A stretch of 7,505 bases of DNA from Desulfocapsa sp. Lineage in GTDB: Bacteria > Desulfobacterota > Desulfobulbia > Desulfobulbales > Desulfocapsaceae. The position numbers and the translations under genes are program-made. The notes beneath the pieces are model-generated. The model ran no database searches and was not told the DNA's origin. It saw only the letters and a program-made list of their open reading frames with translations. Positions 1-6,097 of the stretch are shown here, one piece after another; position 1 is the first letter of the stretch; each line of letters starts with the position of its first letter. Location of the stretch: NCBI GenBank assembly GCA_029934815.1, contig JAOZLM010000104.1:1-7505 (forward strand), read 5' to 3'.

Positions 1-457
1 GATTTCCTGATGAATCTGCAATTGCATAGCCAAACAGTGAGGTGTCAAAGAGTCTTTTGAATTTGTTCAGCTCCTGTTCGTTTTTTTTGTTTTTGGTAAT
101 ATCATCAAAAATTACTACAACTTCGCCGCTTTCAAGTTTGTAGACATAGTTACTGGCCCAAAAAGAAATCTTTTGATCCTGGTAGTAGGTGGTGGGGTGA
201 TCAATAGCATTGCCGTCTTTGTACACCTTCTTAATTACATCAAAGAGACCCATTTCTACAATACCTGGGAAAACATCCCGAGCCTTTCTGCCTAGGATCT
301 TTTTTTTATCAACCTTACAAATATCTTCAAGGGCTTTGTTTGCATCAGTCAGGATAAAATCTTTCCCATCATTATCTGTTTTGTACACCACAACACCACA
401 ACGCAAATGATGAAAAAGGCTTTGGTATCTGTCTGTATTTTTGATGTTATCTTTCAT
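1..457 (-). CDS. PAS-domain sensor protein, N-terminal part (runs off left edge)
   Basis: The minus strand is open from an ATG at 455-457 to the window edge, giving 152 residues and no stop. An in-frame TAA directly precedes the ATG, which fixes the 5' limit, and AGGTG lies 3 nt upstream (closer than usual). Residues about 10-122 read as one PAS fold: 'SLFHHLRCGVVVY' at the start, a middle 'GRKARDVFPG', and the terminal 'VVVIFDDITKNKK' strand typical of PAS_4/PAS_8 modules. 'RLFDTSLFGYAIAD' then begins a second PAS domain at the edge. No signal peptide or membrane segment is seen, so a cytoplasmic sensor is likely. The output domain is missing from the window; proteins of this layout usually end in a histidine kinase or a GGDEF/EAL module, so the signalling class cannot be decided. 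The module resembles those common in Desulfobacterota sensors (recollection, not a search). It has its own candidate promoter upstream and need not be co-transcribed with the ATPase gene. Confidence 0.82.
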   Translation of the reverse strand, partial: MKDNIKNTDRYQSLFHHLRCGVVVYKTDNDGKDFILTDANKALEDICKVDKKKILGRKARDVFPGIVEMGLFDVIKKVYKDGNAIDHPTTYYQDQKISFWASNYVYKLESGEVVVIFDDITKNKKNEQELNKFKRLFDTSLFGYAIADSSGN

Positions 458-560
458 TTACACCTGTAACTAAACGTAATAGTAGAGAAGAATGTTAAAA
501 GGTGATGAGCTCGTAAAAAAGTGAAATTGTAGATGGCTAAGAAAAAACATATCTAAACAA

Positions 561-590
561 AGTCTATGGTGTGTTGAGCGGTGAAGTCAA
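561..590 (-). promoter_or_regulatory. Candidate sigma70 promoter of the PAS sensor gene
   Basis: On the minus strand a TTGACT -35 (585-590, 5/6 consensus) is followed after an 18-nt spacer by a TAGACT -10 (561-566, 4/6 consensus). It points at the PAS gene and would give a 5' leader of roughly 95 nt. It lies just downstream of the ATPase stop codon, so the sensor could be transcribed independently. The call rests only on motif similarity in AT-rich DNA. Confidence 0.4.
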
Positions 591-614
591 GAAAAACTAA
601 TAAAAGACAGAGGG

Positions 615-2222
615 TTAGGAGAGGGCAGCGTGAAAGAGTTTTTTAGTATAAGGATGTTTAGGAGATGAAAAAATAGCATCTGCTGCACCAGATTCAACAA
701 TTACACCATTTTGCATAACAATAACCTGATCTGCCATGGAGCGAATTACCCGTAAATCATGGGAAATGAAAAGATAGGTGATGGTGTATTTCTTCTGGAG
801 GGTTTTAAGTAATGATATGACCTGTTTTTGAATAGTCATATCGAGGGCTGAGGTTGGCTCGTCAAGGATTAGAAAATCAGGGCGCAGTACAATTGCTCTG
901 GCGATTGCAATACGTTGTCGCTGCCCTCCGGAAAATTCATGGGGATACCTGTGGATTGAATCAATGCTTAAGCCTACTTCAAGTAAAATTTCGTTGATTA
1001 TTTTTTCACGATCGGCTTTTGAGCGACCAATTTTATGAATTTGCATCCCTTCGGCAATAATCTGACCGACGGTAAGTCTGGGGGAAAGTGAAGAAAAAGG
1101 ATCCTGGAAAACAACCTGTAAATCCTTTCGTAAAGGGCGCATTTCTTTATTTGATAATTCCTGCAGATCCTGCCCTTTAAAAATCATTTTTCCTGATGAC
1201 TCATTCAATTTCAGTAATGACATGCCAAGGGTAGTTTTACCAGATCCGGATTCACCTATCAATCCACATGTAGTGCCACGGTTGATTGTAAGACTGACAT
1301 CGTCAACAGCTTTTATGGTTTTCCTGTTTTTCTTCAGAAAACTATTCCAGCCACTCTTTAAATGGAAATGGCATCGTAAATTAGTAATTTGAAAGAGGGG
1401 ATCACTTCCAGTTACTACCCGCTTTTGCGTTGAAGGTACTGAGTCGAGCAGATGGATGGTGTAGGGATTTTTCGGAGTTGCAAAAATTGATTCTGTTGGA
1501 CCATGTTCAACAATTTTCCCATCTTTCATAATATGGATATGGTCACTAATGCTTTTAACCATACCAAGATCATGGGTGATAAGCAGAAGTGCCATGCCAA
1601 ATTCTTCCTGTAAATCCTGAATGAGTTCAAGAATCTGTGCCTGGATAGATACATCGAGTGCGGTGGTAGGCTCGTCAGCAATCAATAAAGAAGGCTTGCA
1701 GGCAAGTGCCATGGCAATCATAACACGTTGACGTTGTCCACCTGAGAGTTGGTGGGGGAAGGACTTCATACGACCCGCGGCCTCTGGAATACCCGTTCGT
1801 TCCAGTAGGCGAATTGCTTCTGCGGCCGCTTCTTTCTTTGTCATCCCTCTATGCAACAACAGCGGTTCCATTAGCTGGTTGCCAATGGTGTAAACAGGAT
1901 TGAGAGAAGTCATTGGTTCCTGAAAAATCATGGCAATATGATTTCCCCGGATTCGGCGCAATTCTTTCGGATTTAATGAAAAAACATCCTTTCCTTCAAA
2001 TAATATTTTACCACTACAATTCACATCTGAGGAATCTTCGAGCAATCTCAAAATTGACAATGCGGTTACTGATTTACCGGAACCTGATTCTCCAACCAGT
2101 GCAACAGTTTCGCCTTTTTTAACCGAAAGGGAAACATCAAAAAGAACCTGTTTTTCGACAGGTTGTCGCAGTCCGGTGTCAGTGATAAAGCTGAGGTTTA
2201 GTTTATTTATATCCAGTAACAT
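615..2222 (-). CDS. yejF: Double ABC ATPase of an oligopeptide-type importer (YejF-like)
   Basis: This 535-residue protein contains two complete ABC ATPase domains in tandem, the arrangement of YejF in the YejABEF peptide/microcin C importer and of GsiA and DdpD-DdpF-like fusions. The first domain has Walker A GESGSGKS (44-51), Q-loop Q101, signature LSGGQ (159-163), Walker B ending in E184 and switch H217. The second has GESGSGKT (323-330), Q373, FSGGQ (430-434), Walker B ending in E455 and H488. Each domain ends with the 'NPYT'/'HPYT' stretch (252-255, 523-526) typical of the Dpp/Opp ATPase C-terminal region. Both nucleotide sites look intact. It should sit on the cytoplasmic face and power uptake of a peptide or similar solute. 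The ATG is chosen because an in-frame TGA lies seven codons upstream; no clear Shine-Dalgarno is visible. No permease or binding-protein gene adjoins it, so the substrate is unknown. YejF is the closest match by length and layout, but the symbol is only family-level. Confidence 0.87.
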   Translation of the reverse strand: MLLDINKLNLSFITDTGLRQPVEKQVLFDVSLSVKKGETVALVGESGSGKSVTALSILRLLEDSSDVNCSGKILFEGKDVFSLNPKELRRIRGNHIAMIFQEPMTSLNPVYTIGNQLMEPLLLHRGMTKKEAAAEAIRLLERTGIPEAAGRMKSFPHQLSGGQRQRVMIAMALACKPSLLIADEPTTALDVSIQAQILELIQDLQEEFGMALLLITHDLGMVKSISDHIHIMKDGKIVEHGPTESIFATPKNPYTIHLLDSVPSTQKRVVTGSDPLFQITNLRCHFHLKSGWNSFLKKNRKTIKAVDDVSLTINRGTTCGLIGESGSGKTTLGMSLLKLNESSGKMIFKGQDLQELSNKEMRPLRKDLQVVFQDPFSSLSPRLTVGQIIAEGMQIHKIGRSKADREKIINEILLEVGLSIDSIHRYPHEFSGGQRQRIAIARAIVLRPDFLILDEPTSALDMTIQKQVISLLKTLQKKYTITYLFISHDLRVIRSMADQVIVMQNGVIVESGAADAIFSSPKHPYTKKLFHAALS

Positions 2223-2266
2223 GTTAGTGGAAAGAATTGGTCAGGTATGGTTTGTTAAATACAATT

Positions 2267-2274
2267 TATTGTTA
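2267..2274. repeat. Left copy of 8-bp target-site duplication TATTGTTA
   Basis: TATTGTTA directly abuts the left terminal inverted repeat and is repeated exactly at 2461-2468 next to the right one. This is the footprint expected from insertion by a transposase that makes 8-bp staggered cuts. The match does not extend beyond 8 bp on either side. Confidence 0.75.
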
Positions 2275-2301
2275 TCTGATTACGTACAAAGCTTAGCTAC
2301 A
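2275..2301 (+). repeat. Left terminal inverted repeat of the MITE-like element
   Basis: It begins TCTGATTACGTA and pairs with the reverse complement of 2434-2460 over 27 bp, with mismatches only at positions 13, 20 and 24 of the repeat. Confidence 0.82.
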
Positions 2302-2315
2302 TTATTGAATCAAAT

Positions 2316-2341
2316 GCAGGAGCCAGCCCCTGCGGGCGATT
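2316..2341 (+). repeat. REP-like palindromic unit, copy 1
   Basis: This 26-nt GC-rich unit starts GCAGGAGC and ends GCGGGCGATT. It matches the reverse complement of copy 2 at 20 of 26 positions. Its core can fold as GCCAGC pairing with GCGGGC around a CCCT loop, with one A-G mismatch. The layout (a GTAG-like tetranucleotide head followed by an imperfect hairpin) is that of bacterial REP sequences mobilised by TnpA-REP/RAYT proteins. Membership of a specific family is inferred. Confidence 0.65.
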
Positions 2342-2367
2342 GGACAAATGCTTGCATTCTGATCACT

Positions 2368-2393
2368 GATCGCTCGCGGGGGCAAGCTCCTAC
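2368..2393 (-). repeat. REP-like palindromic unit, copy 2 (inverted)
   Basis: Read on the minus strand, this unit starts with the canonical head GTAG (GTAGGAGC). Its hairpin pairs GCTTGC with GCGAGC around a CCCC loop (six pairs, one of them T-G). It is separated from copy 1 by 26 nt and is in opposite orientation, the REP-doublet (REPIN/BIME-like) arrangement. The two copies can also pair with each other to form one long hairpin. Confidence 0.68.
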
Positions 2394-2433
2394 AACAACC
2401 CGTAATCTCAGCCCTTCTTCTGGATATAGCTTT

Positions 2434-2460
2434 TGTGGCTGAGCTTTATACGTAATCAGA
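2434..2460 (-). repeat. Right terminal inverted repeat of the MITE-like element
   Basis: It ends TACGTAATCAGA and mirrors the left terminal repeat (24/27). A partial internal copy of the motif, CGTAATC, occurs at 2401-2407 and may be a subterminal repeat. Confidence 0.82.
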
Positions 2461-2468
2461 TATTGTTA
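2461..2468. repeat. Right copy of 8-bp target-site duplication TATTGTTA
   Basis: This is an exact copy of 2267-2274, immediately outside the right terminal repeat. Removing the element and one copy would restore a simple AT-rich site. Confidence 0.75.
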
Positions 2469-2534
2469 AGAACTACTATACAGGATTATACCAGCAGGGC
2501 AAAGGGAATAGGCCTTAAAATGTATTGAAAAGAG

Positions 2535-2563
2535 TTGACACTTTCCTGTACTGCTCGTAAGTT
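2535..2563 (+). promoter_or_regulatory. Candidate sigma70 promoter of the ole operon
   Basis: A perfect -35 TTGACA (2535-2540) is followed after 17 nt by TAAGTT (2558-2563), a weak -10 that keeps T1, A2 and T6. Transcription would begin near 2570, about 45 nt before oleB. A better -10-like TAAGAT lies at 2567-2572, but its spacing from this -35 is too long (26 nt). The promoter lies downstream of the MITE-like element, so the insertion leaves it intact. No operator could be identified. Confidence 0.45.
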
Positions 2564-2615
2564 CGATAAGATATAACCTACCTGTTTATTAATTCAACAA
2601 GAGCGCCCATATAAC

Positions 2616-3470
2616 GTGTATCCTGATTATCCTTTTACTTCAAACTATCTTTCAATACAATCTCACCGTCTGCACTATATCGATCAGGGGCAGGGCGATG
2701 TGATAGTAATGGTGCATGGAAATCCCAGCTGGTCCTTTTATTACCGGAAACTAATCACTCTGTTATCAAAGACACACAGGGTAATTGCTATTGATCATCT
2801 TGGCTGCGGATTGTCCGACAAACCGCAGGATTATGATTATTGTCTGGGGAACCACATTAACAATCTGGAGGCGCTGCTGAAACATCTGCAGGTTGAAAAA
2901 TTTTCCCTGTGTGTACATGATTGGGGCGGTGCCATAGGGATGGGTGTTGCTGCAAGAAGAACTGATGATTTACAAAGAGCTCTGATCTTGAATACTGCCG
3001 CATTTCGTTCAATGCAAATTCCACAACGTATTCAAATATGCCGCTGGCCTGTTGTGGGTGATCTTTTAGTAAGAGGTCTGAACAGTTTTGCAGGTGGCGC
3101 TGTTACCATGGCTGTTACAAAAACCATGAAAAGAGCAGTTGCTGACGCATATATTGCTCCTTATGATTCATGGGAAAATCGAATTGCAGTAGCTGCTTTT
3201 GTAAAAGATATTCCACTTGATGCAAAACACCCATCATATAAAACCTTAGTTGAAGTTGAAAAAGGTCTTGAAACCTTGCAGGAAAGAAAGCTACCAATGC
3301 TGATTTGCTGGGGTGGAAAAGATTTTTGTTTTAATAAATCGTTTTATGACGAATGGTGCATCCGTTTTCCAGATGCTGAAAAACATTATTTTGAAAATGG
3401 TGGCCACTATATTCTGGAAGATGAATTTGCTGCCATTGCCCCTCTTGCCCGCAGGTTTTTTGAAAAGTAA
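2616..3470 (+). CDS. oleB: OleB, beta-lactone decarboxylase (alpha/beta hydrolase fold)
   Basis: This 284-residue protein belongs to the haloalkane-dehalogenase-like branch of the alpha/beta hydrolases. OleB enzymes decarboxylate the cis-beta-lactone made by OleC to a cis-olefin plus CO2, acting in cytosolic OleBCD assemblies. Visible landmarks are the oxyanion-loop HGNPSW (34-39), the nucleophile elbow HDWGG with Asp102, the likely acid Asp236 in GGKDF, and the catalytic His264 in GGHYILED. An Asp nucleophile rather than Ser, the N-terminus MYPDYPF and the adjacent OleC and OleD make OleB far more likely than a true dehalogenase. The start is a GTG; the next in-frame stop upstream is at 2574-2576 and no ATG lies between. 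The ribosome site is weak (AAGAG about 12 nt away). It is the first gene of a four-gene operon and ends 3 nt before oleC. It is a separate gene, not the OleBC fusion seen in some actinobacteria. Confidence 0.9.
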   Translation: MYPDYPFTSNYLSIQSHRLHYIDQGQGDVIVMVHGNPSWSFYYRKLITLLSKTHRVIAIDHLGCGLSDKPQDYDYCLGNHINNLEALLKHLQVEKFSLCVHDWGGAIGMGVAARRTDDLQRALILNTAAFRSMQIPQRIQICRWPVVGDLLVRGLNSFAGGAVTMAVTKTMKRAVADAYIAPYDSWENRIAVAAFVKDIPLDAKHPSYKTLVEVEKGLETLQERKLPMLICWGGKDFCFNKSFYDEWCIRFPDAEKHYFENGGHYILEDEFAAIAPLARRFFEK

Positions 3471-3473
3471 CGA

Positions 3474-5111
3474 ATGAGCATTAATATTGGTCATACCCTT
3501 GCTGAATGTGCCGGAGAGTTAGCTGATGAGACTGCCTTAGTTGAAGCGTCAACCGGGCATTCACTGAGCTTTAAAGAGCTAAATAACAGGGCAGATACAT
3601 TTGCAAGTCTGTTAAGTGCAGAGGGTGTTACCTCAGGGAAAAGAGTTATGCTGATGGTGAAACCTTCAGCTGATTTTATTTGCCTCACCTTTGCATTGTT
3701 TAAAATTGGAGCGCCTGTAATCCTTATTGATCCCGGTATGGGATATAAAAACCTTCTTCACTGTATTGAAGGAGTAAAGCCTGAATATTTTATTGGTATT
3801 CCAAAAGCCCAGGTATTTCGGTGTTTATTTCCAAAGGTATTCAAGACCATTAAAAAAAGTTTTTGCTGCGGAAATTCATTTGGCTTTTTTGGAGCAAACA
3901 TCTGTAAAAAGGCTGACTCGTATTCCTCTGGCTACTCTGCCTGTAGCCCTGATCCAACAGATCTTGCAGCAATAATTTTCACAACCGGATCTACTGGCCC
4001 TCCTAAAGGGGTAAGATACGAACATTCCATATTTTACGCACAACTTCGTCTCATTCGAGACTATTACAAAATTGGACCCGGCGAAACCGATCAGCCTGCA
4101 TTTCCATTGTTTGCATTATTTTCCACTGCTCTTGGTGCAAAAGCTGTTATCCCTGATATGGACCCGACCAGGCCTGCAAAGGTGAATCCTGAAATATTTA
4201 CCCAATCAATTAAAGAATATGGCGTAAGCTATTCTTTTGGTTCTCCGGCTATCTGGAATGTAATTGCCGGTTATTGCAAAAAAAATGACAGCAGATTGCA
4301 AACGCTAAAGAAAGTTTTAATGGCTGGGGCACCTGTATCCGGTGAGTTGTTACAACGAATGTATGATGTCTTACCGGATGATGCTGAAATACACACTCCT
4401 TATGGTGCCACCGAAAGCCTTCCCATTGTTTCAATTGAAGGTAAAGAAATCACCGAATCAACCTGGGCGCTAAGTATACAGGGGAAGGGTACCTGTGTTG
4501 GCAGGAGCTTGCCAGGGATAGAGATTCAAATAGTTGCGATAAATGATGGTATAATTACTGAAATTACGCCGAATAATTTCTTAAAAGTAAATGAAATTGG
4601 TGAAATTATTGTTCGTGGTGATGTCGTTACCCGTGCTTATGAAAACAATGAAAAAGAAAACCGAATGGCCAAAATCCCGGATGGAAATACATTTTGGCAC
4701 CGTATGGGAGATACCGGTTACCTTGATTCCAAAAACAGACTCTGGTTCTGTGGCAGACGTGCCCATAGGGTTGAAGACGCAGTGTTGAACAAAACCTATT
4801 ATTCCATTCCCTGTGAATCTGTATTTAACGGACACGACGATATTTATCGTTCAGCTCTGGTTGGTGTATACTCGCCCAAAAAGAAAACTACGATTCCGGC
4901 AATTATCATTGAACCTGAAAAAAACCAAACAGTAACAGATAAACAACTGGTCGAGGAAGCAAAGCAATTAGGTGCAAACAGTGCTCTGACTAATGAGATT
5001 ACACACTATCTGCTTTACCCCGATTTCCCCGTAGATATACGTCACAATGCCAAGATATTTCGCGAAAAACTGGCTGTCTGGGCAGAGAAACAACTTGAGG
5101 CCAAACTTTGA
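3474..5111 (+). CDS. oleC: OleC, beta-lactone synthetase (ANL-superfamily adenylating enzyme)
   Basis: This 545-residue ANL enzyme is often labelled acyl-CoA synthetase, but the OleC family activates the carboxylate of 2-alkyl-3-hydroxy acids with ATP and closes a beta-lactone, releasing AMP and PPi. The phosphate-binding loop FTTGSTGPPKGV is at 169-180, the YGATE motif at 310-314, the ribose-binding aspartate at Asp413 in GDTGYLD, and the hinge arginine at Arg428 in the CGRR stretch. The C-terminal RHNAKIFREKLAVW (522-535), including Lys527, is a hallmark of OleC. All motifs are intact and the length is normal for the family. The ATG is 3 nt after the oleB stop without a strong Shine-Dalgarno, so translation is probably coupled to oleB. 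The last four bases overlap oleD. OleB next door would take its product directly, and OleD supplies its substrate. Confidence 0.92.
   Translation: MSINIGHTLAECAGELADETALVEASTGHSLSFKELNNRADTFASLLSAEGVTSGKRVMLMVKPSADFICLTFALFKIGAPVILIDPGMGYKNLLHCIEGVKPEYFIGIPKAQVFRCLFPKVFKTIKKSFCCGNSFGFFGANICKKADSYSSGYSACSPDPTDLAAIIFTTGSTGPPKGVRYEHSIFYAQLRLIRDYYKIGPGETDQPAFPLFALFSTALGAKAVIPDMDPTRPAKVNPEIFTQSIKEYGVSYSFGSPAIWNVIAGYCKKNDSRLQTLKKVLMAGAPVSGELLQRMYDVLPDDAEIHTPYGATESLPIVSIEGKEITESTWALSIQGKGTCVGRSLPGIEIQIVAINDGIITEITPNNFLKVNEIGEIIVRGDVVTRAYENNEKENRMAKIPDGNTFWHRMGDTGYLDSKNRLWFCGRRAHRVEDAVLNKTYYSIPCESVFNGHDDIYRSALVGVYSPKKKTTIPAIIIEPEKNQTVTDKQLVEEAKQLGANSALTNEITHYLLYPDFPVDIRHNAKIFREKLAVWAEKQLEAKL
5097..5100 (+). 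promoter_or_regulatory. Shine-Dalgarno GAGG deciding the TTG start of oleD
   Basis: GAGG lies inside the end of oleC, 7 nt before the TTG at 5108. It supports that rare start codon over any downstream ATG and indicates translational coupling. Confidence 0.6.
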
Positions 5112-6097
5112 AACGTGTTCTGGTAACAGGTGGTGGTGGTTTTGTAGGTTTACATATTGTCAAACAGCTTTGTGCTGCCGATGTGGAATGCATTGTTCTG
5201 GGTCGTAATATATATCCTGAGGCGCAAGCATTAGGTGCCACTTCTGTGCAGTGCGATATTCGAGACGCTGTAGCCGTAGAACGAGTTATTACCGGAATAG
5301 ATACAGTTTTTCATGTGGCTGCATTAGCTGGAATCTGGGGCGCATGGGAGGACTATCATCAGATAAATATTATTGGCACTGAAAATGTAATTACTGCATG
5401 CAGAAAAAATAAGGTTCAGAATCTGATTTACACCTCAACTCCATCTGTGGTTTTTAATGGTGACGATATTGTACTTGGAGATGAATCGCTTCCTTATGGA
5501 GAAAAGGTTCTCTGTAACTATCAAAAAAGTAAAATTATAGCTGAAAAAAATATCCTTGAAAGCAATAATGACACGTTAAAAACATGTGCCATCCGACCAC
5601 ACCTTGTGTGGGGGCCTGGCGATCCACATCTTATTCCACGATTACTTGAAAGGGGACGCAAAGGTCAGCTTAAAAAAGTTGGCAACTGTGATAATCTTGT
5701 GGATATCAGTTATGTGGAAAATGTAGCATTGGCACATATTCTGGCAGCAAAAAACCTGGAATCAACCGGAACCGCAGCAGGAAAACCCTATTTTGTAAGT
5801 CAGGGAGAGCCCGTAAATCTTTGGGATTGGGTAGATGAATTGTTTGTTGCCTATAAGGTACCGGCCATTAAAAAACGTGTACCATTTCCTGTGGCGTATG
5901 CAGCAGGAGCATTGCTTGAAGCAATACACAAGCTATTTGCACCATCGAAAGAACCAAAAATGACACGTTTTCTTGCTGAACAACTTGCAAAATCACATTG
6001 TTTTTCAATAGAAAATGCAATTCAGGATCTTGGCTATCATGTAAAGATTAGCACCGAAGAAGGGATGGGACGAATGCTTGCCGGAGGCCTAAAGTGA
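5108..6097 (+). CDS. oleD: OleD, NADPH-dependent 2-alkyl-3-oxoalkanoate reductase (extended SDR)
   Basis: This 329-residue extended short-chain dehydrogenase reduces the beta-keto acid formed by OleA to the 2-alkyl-3-hydroxy acid used by OleC. The Rossmann motif TGGGGFVG is at residues 7-14, the active-site serine region STPSVV starts at 110, and the catalytic YxxxK is Tyr138-Lys142. 'RPHLVWGPGDPHLIPR' (163-178) is typical of the 3-beta-HSD/OleD branch. Translation starts at a TTG whose last two bases, with the following A, form the TGA stop of oleC (TTGA, 4-nt overlap). The glycine-rich motif begins at residue 7, so no later start would keep the fold. A sterol or NAD-sugar epimerase role is the alternative on sequence alone, but the oleB-oleC context makes OleD by far the better call. 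Confidence 0.9.
   Translation: MKRVLVTGGGGFVGLHIVKQLCAADVECIVLGRNIYPEAQALGATSVQCDIRDAVAVERVITGIDTVFHVAALAGIWGAWEDYHQINIIGTENVITACRKNKVQNLIYTSTPSVVFNGDDIVLGDESLPYGEKVLCNYQKSKIIAEKNILESNNDTLKTCAIRPHLVWGPGDPHLIPRLLERGRKGQLKKVGNCDNLVDISYVENVALAHILAAKNLESTGTAAGKPYFVSQGEPVNLWDWVDELFVAYKVPAIKKRVPFPVAYAAGALLEAIHKLFAPSKEPKMTRFLAEQLAKSHCFSIENAIQDLGYHVKISTEEGMGRMLAGGLK
6083..6087 (+). promoter_or_regulatory. Strong Shine-Dalgarno GGAGG before the M48 protease GTG
   Basis: GGAGG sits inside the last codons of oleD, 6 nt ahead of the GTG at 6094. It supports this start and a coupled 4-nt GTGA overlap. Confidence 0.7.

Larger units (their letters stand above)
2275..2460. mobile_element. MITE-like non-autonomous element carrying an inverted REP doublet
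   Basis: This is a 186-bp segment bounded by inverted repeats (2275-2301 and 2434-2460, 24/27 identical, the outermost 12 bp perfect) and flanked by the perfect 8-bp direct repeat TATTGTTA. It has no convincing coding capacity, so it would need a transposase supplied in trans. Its centre is clearly more GC-rich than the surrounding DNA and holds two inverted REP-like sequences. An inner CTCAGCC (2407-2413) pairs with GGCTGAG (2437-2443) of the right end, so the right arm can fold on its own. An 8-bp duplication occurs in several DDE transposase families (for example IS66, IS256, ISL3, IS1595); the parent is not identified. A TA-target (IS630-like) reading is possible, because TA also flanks both ends, but it leaves the other six matching flank bases to chance. 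It sits 44 bp upstream of the ATPase start, in the divergent promoter region. Confidence 0.75.

Noticed and set aside
458..614. Rho-independent terminator between the ATPase gene and the PAS gene
   Set aside because: T-rich stretches are present on the minus strand, but no GC-rich hairpin precedes them; only a short GAGCTC palindrome was seen.
2176..2442. An 88-codon plus-strand open frame running from the yejF start region through the MITE-like element
   Set aside because: It overlaps yejF antisense and then runs across the REP units and terminal repeats. There is no ribosome site, and the composition is that of repeat DNA, not a gene.
2273..2462. Reading the element as a TA-target (IS630/Tc1-like, Correia-type) insertion with TA at each end
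   Set aside because: This is possible because TA borders both repeats, but it would leave six additional identical flanking bases unexplained. The 8-bp duplication explains more. Kept as an alternative only.
2464..2492. A second promoter built on TTGTTA of the right target duplication with TATACC downstream
   Set aside because: Both boxes match only 4 of 6 consensus bases in AT-rich DNA, and the TTGACA at 2535 is closer to oleB and stronger.
2616..3470. Haloalkane dehalogenase as the function of the first plus-strand gene
   Set aside because: The fold and Asp nucleophile are shared, but the MYPDYPF start and the operon with OleC and OleD identify OleB.
3115..4835. Several minus-strand and alternative-frame open frames of 60-84 codons within oleB and oleC
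   Set aside because: They lie entirely within well-supported genes, lack ribosome sites and have no recognisable domains.
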